Program-made: the position numbers and the translations under genes
NCBI GenBank assembly: GCA_020631735.1
Contig: CM036154.1
Span: 621,041-685,040 of the forward strand
DNA from: Saccharum officinarum
Taxonomy: Eukaryota > Streptophyta > Magnoliopsida > Poales > Poaceae
Direction of reading: 5' to 3'
Length of the DNA stretch: 64,000 nt
Part shown: positions 23,788-35,001 of the stretch, piece after piece
How positions within the stretch are numbered: position 1 is the stretch's first letter
Layout of the letters: every line of letters starts with the position of its first letter
Notes under the pieces: generated by a model
Databases searched by the model: none
Told to the model about the DNA's origin: nothing
The model's input: only the letters and a program-made list of their open reading frames with translations

Positions 23788-26133
23788 GCTGGTATCAGAG
23801 CAAGATTCAATATTAAACTTATCGTATGTGTATTTAAAACAAAGGATTTGTTTTATAAAATCAGTTTTATCAACTTATAGCTATATATAGGTTGGTGAAA
23901 ACTGAATTCTAAATCTAAGTATGTCAGTGGTCAATTTCCTTATGCCCATATAAGGATTATTAGGTGGCTTATATAAGTACTAACTTGGGAGTTTTTCATT
24001 TATGCATCTACGCCCAGGCCAAGGTATGTATGTGTGATGACTCTCCCACACTATGCTACCCGGTGTGCTAGATTAGAGGTAGCCTTCATATATGAAATAG
24101 CCATATATGTTGTTAGTTTACTTTTATGCAACGTCGCACCTACGCTCAGGTAAGTGTGAGTTGTGAGAGCATGACCGTACAACCTGCGGTCTAGGGAGAG
24201 CTAGTTTTGGTTACTAGATATTTACATGTTACACACATGTCTATATGAAGGTACTTAATTGTGGGTGATTAATGATTCAGGTAGTTTTGGTGCTACATGT
24301 ATATATACGGGGGTTTATGTACATGGGAGTACTTAGAATTTTACTTTCCTGCTTTCATTGTGTGCTATATTGGGGAATTGTTGGGCTGCAATAAAACTTT
24401 TCTGCAGGTACGCTAACCACGAATGCGTAAGTCGAATGTAGCTATCAACTAGTTATATATCGAGAGAGTGCGTGTTATGCCACCGACATAGAACGTGATC
24501 GCCACCTTAGGTTGGCAGTCTTGTGAGGACGAATAGGACGAAGCATGCATCTTCATGATTGTTGCCTTATGCATAGCTATGCTCCTCTCACCCTTGTTCT
24601 ATAGTGAGTAACTTGTGATTGATGTGGTACACTATCTTTCTTGTGTGGAGTAAAACAAGAATGCCTTACTCCATGTTGTTTGAGAAAAGTGTGTGCTTAG
24701 CCTTGCTAGAAATATGTGGTTACATGCTTGAACCTATAGATGCCCTTTAGTTTAGCAAGTGGCGGATATGTTGTCATACAAGCGTTTGCAAATGCTTTAG
24801 ACCTCACTTAAGTAATTATGGATTCTCATGAATGAATTAAATTCATGTTGGTCTAAAGTAACAAAATTTAGAGCTACTAGAATAACATGTTTGTGTGCTC
24901 TCTTGTTAAGTAGAACAAAGGCAAGCTTTGTTTTGCTTGTTGGACGTTGGCTGCTAGAATAGTTTTAGTTGTAGTGATGCTTTTGTCCTCATAGTGGTGT
25001 TTTCTATAGTTATGGAGAATACCAAAGTTGTAGCTAACTTACTTATCTAGCTTGTCCAAAAAATTTTGTGACCCTAGATCTTATGGTTTGAGAGTTATGA
25101 ATTTTAGAAGTTTACTGTCAGGTTTTGCTTGTGCCCTGAATAGATCTGAATGCTTGGTTTGTTTGACCTGTGTGCATGTGGAATCATGTCTTGGAGATAA
25201 TAGAAGAAGTGTAGTAATTTTTTCTAAGCTTTCCAAAATGCCCCTATAGTACTAATTGTGGTGGTCTAAATCTCTAGTTATGAGCTTGCAAAGTGGAATG
25301 ACAGAATCTGTCCAAATCTGGGAAGAGATGTCTTCTTTGTCTTGTTTGGCCTTATTAGCTGTAGAATCATCTTAATATAATAATAAGAAAGTTATGGAAA
25401 ACTTAATAAGCTTATATAAAGTAAAGTCTCAGCCTTGTTGTGTCCCTAGAACTCCAGTTACGTATTTTTGAAGTTCATGTTAGTTTTCTGTCCATATTGG
25501 TACAGATCTGAAACATTAACATTTTTGGTCATTAATCTATGAATTAGCTATTGGTATGAATAACTAAAGTGTATTCATCTTCCTAAGCTTTCTAGAAAGT
25601 CTAGGATCACCTTTGTGGGATGTCTATAACCTCAGTTATGGTTGAAACAAGTAACTACTATGTTGCTGTCCAGATTCTGGGCACATGCTAAGTTGGCTCC
25701 CTTAGCTAGCGTTTGTTTTGAGCTAAACTTATAGTTAGTTCATGCTTGAGATAAAATGCTTATTTTGGGTGAGCTTGTGCCTTGTATTGATTGCTTAAGC
25801 TCATTCGTTTCAATTTTCTCAATTGTCTGCTTGATGGTGATGTTGTATGTATGATTGTTACCTAGGTAGCTGCTACTAGTTGTACCACTCATTTGTCCTC
25901 GGAGAGCATACGAGGGTCACATAGCTTTATCCTAGAACAACGTTCACATACGTAATTGTATGGTCACTGTCTTCCATTAGGTTCTCTATCTTAGGAGCAT
26001 GAGCCTGTAGACTTGGTGGTTACCCTTGAATGTTTGTATCATGCCTTTGCTTGGCCGAAAGCCCAAAGTTTATTTCTCCTATATGTTTTGCATAAGCCGT
26101 GGAAATGTTTGCAACCCTCTTTGTGAAGACCCT
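23788..26133 (+). mobile_element. Second copy of the element B internal region, cut by the gap
   Basis: Begins GC plus the PBS TGGTATCAGAGC (23790-23801) and follows 13720-16064 almost base for base, with scattered differences such as GGGATGAAGC versus AGGACGAAGC near 24530. It stops at the 100 N gap at a position equivalent to 16064. No coding sequence was recognised. It proves that LTR B2 is followed by internal sequence, so the array is LTR-int-LTR-int. Confidence 0.82.
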
Positions 26134-26233
26134 NNNNNNNNNNNNNNNNNNNNNNNNNNNNNNNNNNNNNNNNNNNNNNNNNNNNNNNNNNNNNNNNNNN
26201 NNNNNNNNNNNNNNNNNNNNNNNNNNNNNNNNN
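26134..26233. other. Assembly gap (100 N)
   Basis: Exactly 100 N, the usual placeholder for a gap of unknown length. Left flank is element B leader and right flank is element C RNase H, so the 5' half of C and any third B LTR would lie here. Confidence 0.97.
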
Positions 26234-26650
26234 CTCAGGCATAGTTTGGGAGGTGTGTTGATGCAGGAAGCGACCGAGTAATTGCATACTCTCTCTCGAC
26301 GTTCGAAAGCATGAGGCGAATTATCCAACACATGTTAGAACTCGCCGAGTTGTTCATGCTTATGCTAAAGCCTGGCGACATTATCTGCTGGGCAATGTCT
26401 GCAATATCTATACAGACCACAAAAGCCTCAAATACATCTTCACCCAACCCGAGCTAAATATGCGTCAGAGAAGATGGCTCGAGTTGATTAAAGATTATAA
26501 TCTTCAAGACACTATATCACCCAGGCAAGGCAAATGTGGTTGCGGATGCTTTAAGCCGTAAGTCTCATTGCCATTCCTTAGTTGAAACTGATTTTCATCG
26601 ATCTCGCCTTCTACATCCAGCAGTCTTGTACAACATCACTGTCAATTGTA
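26234..26650 (+). pseudogene. RNase H of chromovirus element C (5' truncated, frameshifted)
   Basis: Just after the gap the reading frames give [40 protein letters not shown] and, after a frame change near 26505, the KANVVADALSRKSH tail that ends Ty3 RNase H. RNase H degrades the RNA of the RNA/DNA hybrid. Several frame changes and a stop at about 26278 show it is dead. RT, protease, gag and 5' LTR are not visible because of the gap. Confidence 0.85.
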
Positions 26651-27826
26651 CTCTCAAAAGCAGAATTATTGAGCTCCAAAAGACTGACACTGGTATATTC
26701 CACATCAAGCGTAAGATGAAAGAACAAGAAACTACACAGTTCAGGATAGATGAAGAGGGTGTACTATGGTTCAAGGACAGGTTAGTTGTGCCTAAGGACC
26801 GGGAGCTTCGAAATGATATTATGTCTGAAGCACACTCCTCTAAGTTGTCCATCCATCCTGGCAGCAATAAGATGTATTATGATTTTGAAGCCATACTATT
26901 GGTGGACCAAGATGCGGAAAGAAATAGCTGCATATGTGGCTAGGTGTGACACCTGCTGTAGAGTTAAAGCTGTGCATATGAAAGCTAGGTTGCTTCAGCC
27001 ACTTTCCATTCCAGGCTGGAAATGGAAGAGATAAGTATGGATTTCATTGTCGGACTTCCTCCTACTGTCAAAAATCATAACTCTATTTGGGTAATTGTTG
27101 ATCGTTTGACCAATCAGCTCATTTCATTCCAGTGAGAGTGGACTATCGTCCCACTGACTATGCTGAGTTGTACTTCAATCAGATAGTCCGGCTTCATGGG
27201 ATCCCTCGTACTATCATATCTGACCGTGGTCCCCAGTTCACTGCTCGCTTTGGGAGCACTTGCATCACCTTCTGGGAACCAAGTTAGTGAGAAGCTCTGC
27301 TTATCACCCCCAGACATCGGGTCAGACAGAACGAGTTAACCAAATCTTGGAAGATCTGTTGCGAGCATGCGTCATTTCATCCAAGGGTTCTTGGGAAAAA
27401 TGGTTACCTTTAGCCGAATTCTCGTACAATAACAGTTATCAAGAGAGTATTAAGATGGCCCCATTCGAAGCTTTGTACGGTCGAAAGTGTCGAACTCCAC
27501 TAAACTGGGTAGAAGCTGGGGAAAGAAGGTATTATGGCATTGATTTTGTCTAGGAAGCCGAGGAACAAGTCCGTACCATCCAAAAACATATGGCTGCAGC
27601 ACAAGCGAGACAGAAAAGCTATGCGGATCGTCGTAGAGAAAACCACTCGAATTTGAAGTTGGAGACTTCGTTTATTTGAAAGTTTCTCCAATGAAGAGTG
27701 TCCAACGTTTTGGTGTTAAGCGGAAACTTGCGCCAAGATACGTGGGTCCTTTCCAGATCATAGGCAAGAGTGGAGCTGTTGCGTACAAAATCCAGTTGCC
27801 TCCTGAGATGAGCCATATTCAACGTT
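26651..27826 (+). pseudogene. Integrase of chromovirus element C (frameshifted)
   Basis: The zinc-finger region (HSSKLSIHPGSNKMY, then ARCDTCCRVKAVH) spans 26820-26975. The core follows with ISMDFIVGLPP (catalytic Asp at 27040-27042), IISDRGPQF (Asp at 27222-27224) and TSGQTERVNQ (Glu at 27329-27331), so the DDE residues remain. Frames change near 27028, 27110 and 27255, and a stop occurs at about 27551. The C-terminal part has YGRKCRTPLNW and the VGDFVYLKVSPMKS / LAPRYVGPFQI module typical of the GPY/F integrase tail. It would insert element DNA if intact. Confidence 0.87.
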
Positions 27827-28085
27827 TTCCATGTATCTCAGCTTAAAAAGTGTCTTCGAGTTCCTGAGAACAAGTCCTTTAGGTGATATCAGGCTGGAAT
27901 CCGACCTAACCTATGAAGAAAAGCCAGTCCGAGTGATCGATACTCAGGAACGAGTAATTAGAAGTAAAGTGGTTAAGTGGTACAAAGTGATGTGGAGTAA
28001 TCAGGGAAGTGAGAGTGATGCTACGTGGGAACGGGAGGATTATTTGCGGGATGGTTATAAAGAATTCTATGAAAAATGGTACGCT
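27827..28085 (+). pseudogene. Integrase C-terminal chromodomain, element C
   Basis: The open frame 27831-28130 contains YEEKPVRVIDTQERVIRSK, VVKWYKVMWSNQG and ATWEREDYLRDGYKEFY, a chromodomain as found at the end of chromovirus integrases, where it steers integration toward chromatin marks. It is joined to the integrase through a frame break near 27810-27830. The open frame runs on into CGGGACGAGAT and the PPT, which is the usual arrangement for the 3' end of these elements. Confidence 0.88.
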
Positions 28086-28112
28086 TTCCAAATCTCGGGA
28101 CGAGATTTTTAT

Positions 28113-28124
28113 AAGGGGGAAGGG
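28113..28124 (+). other. Polypurine tract, element C
   Basis: AAGGGGGAAGGG directly before the LTR, after the conserved AATCTCGGGACGAGATTT end sequence. Confidence 0.88.
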
Positions 28125-28125
28125 C

Positions 28126-31100
28126 TGTAACACTTCAAGTGTTTAGTCCTTAATTGCATTGCATTTGCATGGCATAAGCATAAGCATGCATCATTCATGT
28201 TTGTTATTTCATGTGATGCAACACATGTGATAGTTCTGGGGTTTATTTGAATTATTTCATGAAGTGTTTGATAGTTGGTGTAACAAAAAGGTAAGGTAGC
28301 CAATCATGACCTACAACACCTTAGTTATACTTAGGGTAACATTTGGAACAAGGTTCATGTTGACCAAAATTACTAAATTGCCTCCAAGAGAAGTTTGACC
28401 ACATTTGACCCTAGAAGGCCCTAGTTTGACCAATTAAAAAGTCTAATTTAGAGACCTTGCATGGAAGAGCACCTTAAGCAAAGTTGTAAAGAAATTCATG
28501 GGGAACAAAAGTCTCAATATGACCATCTCATGAAATTGACCCTAACATGCTCAAAGTGGCCCACAAGTCAGTTAGAGAGGTAGCTCAAGACTTAGAATTT
28601 TCTAAGTCTGGAATCTGACCCTACAGTTTTACTGATGCCTACTTTAGGAGCTTTTTAGTTTGCAAGCCAGGCCAAACCAGTCTTTGAGCCAATTGACAAA
28701 GTTGTTGTCCACACATAGCTCTACAACATTGTCAATATCACCATCACCTGGTTCTCAATAGTTTAGGAGATATAATGTCTTGAAGTTAGGGTTTCAGTCG
28801 GCATAGTGACTGAAACTAAGTTTCAGTTTTCGGGTAACCCACTTTGGAGCCTTGTAGTTTCAAATCTAGGCCGAACCAGCCCAAACTCCAATTGACAAAC
28901 TTGTAGACCTCATGTAGCTCTACAAAATTGGTGTAATCATCTTCGACTAATTCGAACCGGTTTGGGAGATAATCATCGTGGAAGTCGCTCTGTCAGTCGG
29001 TCATTGATGTCGCCGATTCAGTTTCGTCAGCGTCAGAGTGGCCGACCGGCCGCAGGCCGTCGTCGACGCGTGGAGGCGCGGTGGCGCCCGTACGCCGGCC
29101 CTGGCCCCACCAGTCAGGCCGCGACGCCTTCAAGACGCCACGACGCGCGAGCCGGCCTCCATTCCTCCGCCCCCTCTCGTCCAGTTGCCAAGAACACCGA
29201 AACCGAGCCGCCATTGCCGTTCTTCTCCGGCGAGCTCAAGCGCGAGCCACACCGCATCCCCGGCCGCTAGACCTCGCCAATCCTCGCTGCCTCACCACCC
29301 TCCATCTCCCTGACCCACCGAAGCCAGCGATTTGACTCAAGGTGAGCCGCATTGCTTTCTTCCCCGTCTCCGAGAGGTCGCCGGAGCCCGCCATGGGACC
29401 TCACCGTGGTCGGGGTGCTTCGGGTGTCTTCTCTCCATCCTCCCTTCCTAGCAAAATGGATCCGCCTAGCTTCGGTGAAGCTCGTACCGAGCCTAGACCG
29501 CACCGTACATCCTCACCGTCGACGGTGCGCCGCCACGGGACATCACCGGCCGCCGCTCGCGGTGACAAGCCCCTTCCACCCCATCCCCATCCATTCCACG
29601 AGCACCAATCGACGCACCGGGTGACGAAGAACACGAGGCGGTGTCCGATTGGCCGAGCGAGCTCTTCTCCGGCGAGCTCGAGCTCGTCGGAGCTCGCGGG
29701 TCTCCGCCTCCCCTGTCTCCGGTCGCTGACCGCGGGGGCCCGCCCGTCAGTGTCGCGCGCGAGCGGGAGCGCTGAGCGGGCCGCGCGCGCGAGTGTGGGC
29801 CGAGTTTTCCGGGCCGGCCCAGTCGTCCGAAATGAAATTCATTTTTATTATTTTGTCACTGATTTTTGTACAAATTGGAAAAATATAGATCTAGGGTTTT
29901 AATGATCCAAAAATCATGAGATAAATTTTATTAGGGTCTAAATGTTGTGTAGTATTTTAGAAAAATATGGATCTGGCATGAGATGTTTAAATTCTGTAAG
30001 AATTTAATAGATCCTTTAAATGTGTTTTGGAATGCATGCAAATTTGTTAAATTTATAACTTGAGCTGTAGTGTTCCATAAATCATGAAATTTGGTGGGTA
30101 GGTTACTCTATGCTAGCCCTAGCTCTGGTAAAAATTTGGGCATCAGTGATTAAGTAATTTCCAAGTTATAATGCTATCTTGTTATTCTAGGAAATACTAA
30201 AATGAATTTTAGTAATTCTTCTACATGTGCAATGTTCTTATAAATTTTTGGAGAATGTCTTGGTACCCTAGAGTGTCCAAGAAAATTAAGAAATCTGTTG
30301 TTTGACACTTTTGACTATGCTTTGTTATTTATACAAAAATCAGCCTTTTTGGCTTGGGAATTTTGTGTAGGGAGTTCCTGTGAATAAATTGAGTTCAAAA
30401 TTTTACAGTAGTCTCTTTGTGGGTCAGAGAGTCCCCTGTAATTTTTGTAGAATTTTTGGAGCAGTTTACATATATGTTTGAAATTCCACTTAATTACTTA
30501 AGTAAATTGAGAAATGGGTTTAAATAAATGTTCTAGGTGGGCACACCTTACTTCCTGGTGTCTTTGTGATATTTGTGAACTTGTAGTAGCATTAGTTTGG
30601 TTTTAGAGAATGTTTGCCACATCAATAAATATTTAACCCTTGTAATTTTAGGTTTTCTGGACAGCTAAGTAGTAATTCTAAATTTGGTTTTGATAAAATT
30701 GGTTGCTGGACAACTTGTAAATACCAAGGTTGGAGTAAACTTGATGAACTAGCTTGTGTTAAAATTTGGAAGCATTTGGCTTAGTAGTTTGAGAGTTACT
30801 GTTGTTTAAAGTGGCAGTTCAAAATCTGCTACTCTCTGTTTTGGAGAGGACAGATTCTGGAACTTGTGAAGTTTGACATGGAAAACTTAGGAGTTTGGAG
30901 TTGAGGTCTGCAAATGAATTGTAGTACATTTCTTAGGCTTTCCAGATTGGCTTAGATCATATCTTTTGGAATTGTAAATCTCCAGTTGTGATAAAAACAA
31001 GTAGCTGCTGTCCAGAATGCTTACTGTGGTGTTTTGCTGATTGATATGGTGTGATATCCTAAGACATGCTACTTTTGTAATTGTTAGGTGTTAGGGCCTT

Positions 31101-32955
31101 AACTGAGGATGAGCAACTTTATCTTAGGTTAAGTAGATTAGGTGAGTATTTCTCTACCGGAGAGGAAATTTGCACCTACTCTTTTGAAGTGATTTGAATA
31201 GAGCGTTAAATTGTTGTAATGCATTTCATTCCGAGCATATTGCATCTTTCATTATGCATCCATGGTATTTATTGTGCATTCATGCAATAGGTGTACCGGA
31301 GGGGGTAACTCTCATCGAGTTCGAGCCTGTGATTCCGGAGGAAGTCCAGGATCAGGAGCAGCAGGAGCCCGAGGATCCAGCAGGCGAAGGAGTGCCCGCA
31401 GACGACCTTCCTGAGTGCCCAGACCACCGGCCTTCGACCTTTCTGAAAGGCAAGCCCCGGTGCATGCTGAACCTACTGATTTATAAATTAATCTTGAGTA
31501 CTTTTAATTGTTTACTGCATTAAGTTGTAGGAGTTCTATGAAAACACTTGTTGCATTATACCTGTCCTTGTCCAGATATCGTACTTAATCCTATTTTAGG
31601 TTTAGGCACGTGTCAATGCTTAGCCCTGCTTAGTACGGTAGAAGTCGGGTGATTTCCGGTCATCCGCGAGATGTAGGAAGGAGTCACGAGTGGCTGTATG
31701 GCTATCGTGGATGGAACCATGCTTAAAAATGAAATTGAGACCGGGCGGGAGTTCGATAGTACAGCCGCAAGACACTTCACGTCTTGGGTGTGGAGCTATG
31801 CCCGTCTGAGTCGTTTAAGGACCGATTCGCTGTACGTCCTTAAGTCATGTTGAACGCAGTCTAACACTTAGTTGGCCGGATAAGTCGTTCCGACCGCGAA
31901 GCCGAGTAATGTGGTTCAGGCCGGGAATCGAATGGTAGGTTGCTTCTTGGAGGAGAGAAAGGATGTGCTTGGGGACATTGGCGTGAGACCAAGGGGGGTT
32001 TGAGTCCCTATCACCTGGCAGAGTGTCGCCCTTAGGGTCGCGACATCATTCGGACCCGCGATTCCTGAATCATATGAAAAGGTGGCTTGTGCGACCCTGG
32101 CAGGGGCCTGCGCGGTGAGTGTTAGAAATACCCCTCCAGCTGGATAGGAATTCGATTCGAATCGCCGTCGCTCCCGGTTAGTGAGCACTTGACTTGAGCA
32201 GCGGCAACGTAGATCTCATTAAATGAACTGGTGGTTAAGGGAATGATACAATGTTGCCACAATTCATAACTGCTCTGGATATAATGATGATAATTGTTTG
32301 ATTATAATCAAGTGCATGTTTAGTACAGGTGCTCAGATAGATGACAGGTAAATGCTAAAAATAACTGCTAGTACAGGTTATAAGAATTTCAATTACTTAT
32401 GCCTTTATGCAAAATGATATGTCAGCTAGCCTCTTGTGTAAGCCTTGCATAATCCTTGGTGTCATCTTATTTCTGGTTTTCGACGGGTAAGTCTAGCTGA
32501 GTACATTCTAGTACTCAGGGTTTATTCCCTCCTGTTGCAGATGACATGCTTTATCAGGGATTCTGCAAGACGTGTCTCCACCCTGCGGGTGATGATGACT
32601 AGATCAGAAGGGCATGATCGTCTTTATGTACTTTCCTTATGCTTTTGCGGGATGTCGATCATCCAGACTGGCAGTATTTAATTAACTAGTGTGTGTGTTA
32701 TGCTTCCGCTACTTTCAAACTTGGTTTGTAATATTTGCGACTCCGTTTGTGTAAACTTATTTCAGAACTACTTGTGAAATGTATCGTATGATGTTGTATG
32801 TTGAATGATGCGATCCTGGTTGTAAGCAGTTTGGTTTGAAATCCTTCGTGATTTCGATTGACTACCGGGATTATATGGGCTCAAGTTTGAAAATTTGAGC
32901 GCTTCGGTGCTTGTTTTCGTACTTGTGCTCTTATAATTTGGTCGGTTCTGTTACA
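28126..32955 (+). repeat. 3' LTR of chromovirus element C
   Basis: Starts TGTAACACTT after the PPT and ends TTCTGTTACA, giving the TGTAACA/TGTTACA terminal repeat; 4830 bp. It differs from LTRs A and B over most of its length but shares the block at 31611-32225 and the GAGTAC...GTACTC element near 32499-32516. A GC-rich island spans about 28990-29830, with open frames on both strands (largest 29342-29902 plus) judged compositional. The right end lies inside a LINE on the opposite strand. The next five bases ATGTG would be the target-site copy, but the left end is not available. Confidence 0.87.
31290..31523 (+). other. Short acidic open frame inside LTR C
   Basis: The frame reads GVPEGVTLIEFEPVIPEEV followed by many E, D, Q and P residues and ends with GKPRCMLNLL. 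It follows CATGCAATAG, which looks like a splice acceptor. LTR B has a related segment at the same place (12050-12230, after TTTAG, with EGPNVEPNP and GGCAAGCCCCGG) but with stops. No family was recognised. It may be an LTR exon or chance; only its shared position supports it. Confidence 0.35.
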
Positions 32956-34079
32956 ATGTGCAAGTCCTTCTTCTGCTCCCTATATCTCTCCATCAATTGT
33001 CGTAATAAGAAAATCGCATCCATGGTCGACCTACCAGGCATGAACCCAAACTGATTTTGGGTCACATGTGTCACTCTCCTTAGGCGATGCTCGATAACTC
33101 TCTCCCAGAGCTTCATCGTATGACTCATCAACTTAATCCCACGGTAGTTAGTACAACTTTGAACATCTCCTTTGTTCTTGAAGATAGATACTAATATACT
33201 TCTCCTCCATTCTTCAGGCATCTTGTTAGACCGAAAAATAAGGTTAAAAAGTTTAGTTAACCATACTATCGCTCTGGCGCCTAGGTATCTCCACACCTCA
33301 ATGGAGATACCATCAGGGCCCATCGCTTTACCTCCCTTCATCCTCTTCAAAGCCTCTCTGATCTCTGCCTTCTGAATTCTCCTCACAAAGCGTCTGTTGG
33401 TATCGTCAAATGAGTCGTCCAACTCAAGGGTAGGACCCTCATTCTCTCCATTAAACAGCTTGTCGAAGTACTCTCTTCATCTGTCCTTGATCTCCTCATC
33501 CTTCACCAGAAGTCGATATGTCCCATCCTTGATGCATTTTATTTGGTTGATGTCCCTTGTCTTCCTCTCGCGGATTCTAGCCATCCTATAAATGTCCTTC
33601 TCCCCTTCCTTCGTGCCTAGCCGCTGATAAAGGCCATCATACGCCTGACCTTTTGCTACACTCACAGCTCGCTTTGCAACCCTCTTCGCTATTTTATAGC
33701 CCTCGATGTTAGCTACACTCTTGTCATGGTGGAGACGCTTGAAACACTTCTTCTTCTCCCTAATAGCCCTTTGCACCTCGTCATTCCACCACCATGTGTC
33801 TTTCGCTTCCCGTTTGCCTCCCCTACTCACGCCAAACACTTCTGAAGCCACCTTCCGGACACATGTTGCCATCTTTAGCCACGTGTCGTCGGCATCTTCT
33901 CCTTCTTCCCAAGGCCCCTCGTCTAGCACCCTCTCCTTAAACGTTTGCGCTGCTTCCCCTCTAAGCTTCCACCACTTCGTTCTCGCAATCTTGGCCCGTT
34001 TGTCCCGGTGGACACGTACCCGAAAGCGAAAGTCCGCCACCACAAGCTTATGTTGAGGGACAACACACTCCCACCACAA
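32956..34079 (-). pseudogene. Non-LTR retrotransposon (LINE, probably RTE-type) ORF fragment
   Basis: Minus-strand frame from 34079 to 32956 with one in-frame stop at 33477-33479. The upstream part (33480-34046) is the region between endonuclease and RT (KLVVADFRFRVRVHRDKR, DTWWWNDEVQRAIREKKKC). The downstream part (32956-33422) is RT: MKGGKAMGPDGISIEVWR, PEEWRRSILVSIFKNKGD, YRGIKLMSHTMKLWERV and QFGFMPGRSTMDAIFLLRQL. It stops at KKDLHIV, before the YADD catalytic box, exactly at the end of LTR C, so element C split it. The 5' endonuclease part is missing beyond the minisatellite at 34047. LINEs copy by target-primed reverse transcription. Confidence 0.88.
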
Positions 34080-34238
34080 TACTTATGTTGAGGGACAACA
34101 CACTCACACTCACACCACAAGCTTATGTTGAGGGACAACACACTCCCACCACAATACTTATGTTGAGGGACAACACACTCCCACCACAATACTTATGTTG
34201 AGGGACAACACACTCACACCACAATACTTAACTAAATT
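34047..34238. repeat. Minisatellite built from LINE coding sequence, about 35 bp unit
   Basis: CTTATGTTGAGGGACAACAC recurs at 34047, 34082, 34122, 34157 and 34192, with spacings 35, 40, 35 and 35, and a partial start at 34227. The reverse complement of one unit encodes ECVVPQHK, which is the natural segment just before LVVADFRFR in the adjoining LINE. The array therefore arose by tandem duplication of LINE sequence. Confidence 0.88.
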
Positions 34239-34462
34239 CTTGTAAGGTGCTTATGCTCCATTTTGTATCTGAGGCACCTGTATACAGCCTACCTAATCTT
34301 TATTAAATACAAATCATTTATGAGTTCGATACCATTTAACAAGATCACACTATACTCTCAAGCATGTAATTAACCACTCAGTTATGACAAACCAGCAGGC
34401 AGTAGGGATGTTCTTGCCATCCAAACTCATGTTTGATTGAATTTGGGTTTCTCTGCAATCTA
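34239..34462. other. Non-coding, probable 3' flank of the HIR fragment
   Basis: AT-rich sequence lying 3' of the HIR stop codon on the minus strand. It contains TTTATT at about 34298, an AATAAA on the minus strand that could be a poly(A) signal. Nothing else was recognised. Confidence 0.4.
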
Positions 34463-34825
34463 TCACTTTGTCTGCTGTGTAGATGCCTGAAGAAATCCAT
34501 CACGGATCTGACTGGCAATATCTGCAACAGCACCAGGACCATGTGGGAGGAAAACTGCAGAAGATTTCTATGCTGCACCAATTTCTTTCATGGTGTCAAA
34601 ATACTCAGTGATCAGAACTAAATCCATGACATCCTTAGCTGAAGTCCCAGGCACGTTGCCACTAAAGCCAAGTACACTATCTCTTAGCCCATCAACTATG
34701 GCTTGTCGCTGCCGTGCAATGCCAAGACCAGACAGATACTTGGCTTCAGCCTCACCCTCAGCCCTTTTACTGAATGATTTTCTCTGCCTCTGCCTTCTCA
34801 TTTGCCGCAACTCGCAGTCTTGCAG
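34463..34825 (-). pseudogene. Terminal exon of a hypersensitive-induced-reaction (HIR, SPFH/prohibitin-type) gene, broken
   Basis: The minus strand reads [14 protein letters not shown], then [33 protein letters not shown] and [20 protein letters not shown], then [20 protein letters not shown] and ends LQASTQQTK with TGA at 34463-34465. This is the well-conserved C-terminus of plant HIR proteins, plasma-membrane microdomain proteins linked to immune cell death. It is dead: TAA at 34767-34769 with a frameshift at the same place, and TAG at 34568-34570. A splice acceptor TTTTGTTCAG precedes the exon at 34826, so it comes from genomic DNA, not a retrocopy. Upstream exons were not found before 36328. 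Confidence 0.85.
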
Positions 34826-35001
34826 CTGAACAAAAGGAAAAATAAATAAATGGTTAGTGGTAAACATCAAACTGCAGTATATTATCGGGATATCTCTGTG
34901 TGATTAATTCATCTCTCATTACAAACCAATCTGAAGATTTGAGATGGATGATCAATTGCTATAAGTCCTCAAGTTCTAGCAGCTCTTCATGTTAAAATAT
35001 A

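Noticed and set aside
29342..29902. 186-codon plus-strand frame in LTR C
   Set aside because: Within the GC island; overlaps frames in other phases and has no counterpart in LTRs A, B or D.
18728..32955. LTR B2, leader, pol of C and LTR C as one element
   Set aside because: The two LTRs start differently (TGTAACACCCTGG versus TGTAACACTTCAAG) and differ over most of their length, and a gap separates leader from pol.
34047..34238. CRISPR-like spaced repeats
   Set aside because: The repeats are contiguous, the apparent spacers are the same sequence, and the unit is LINE-derived in a plant genome.
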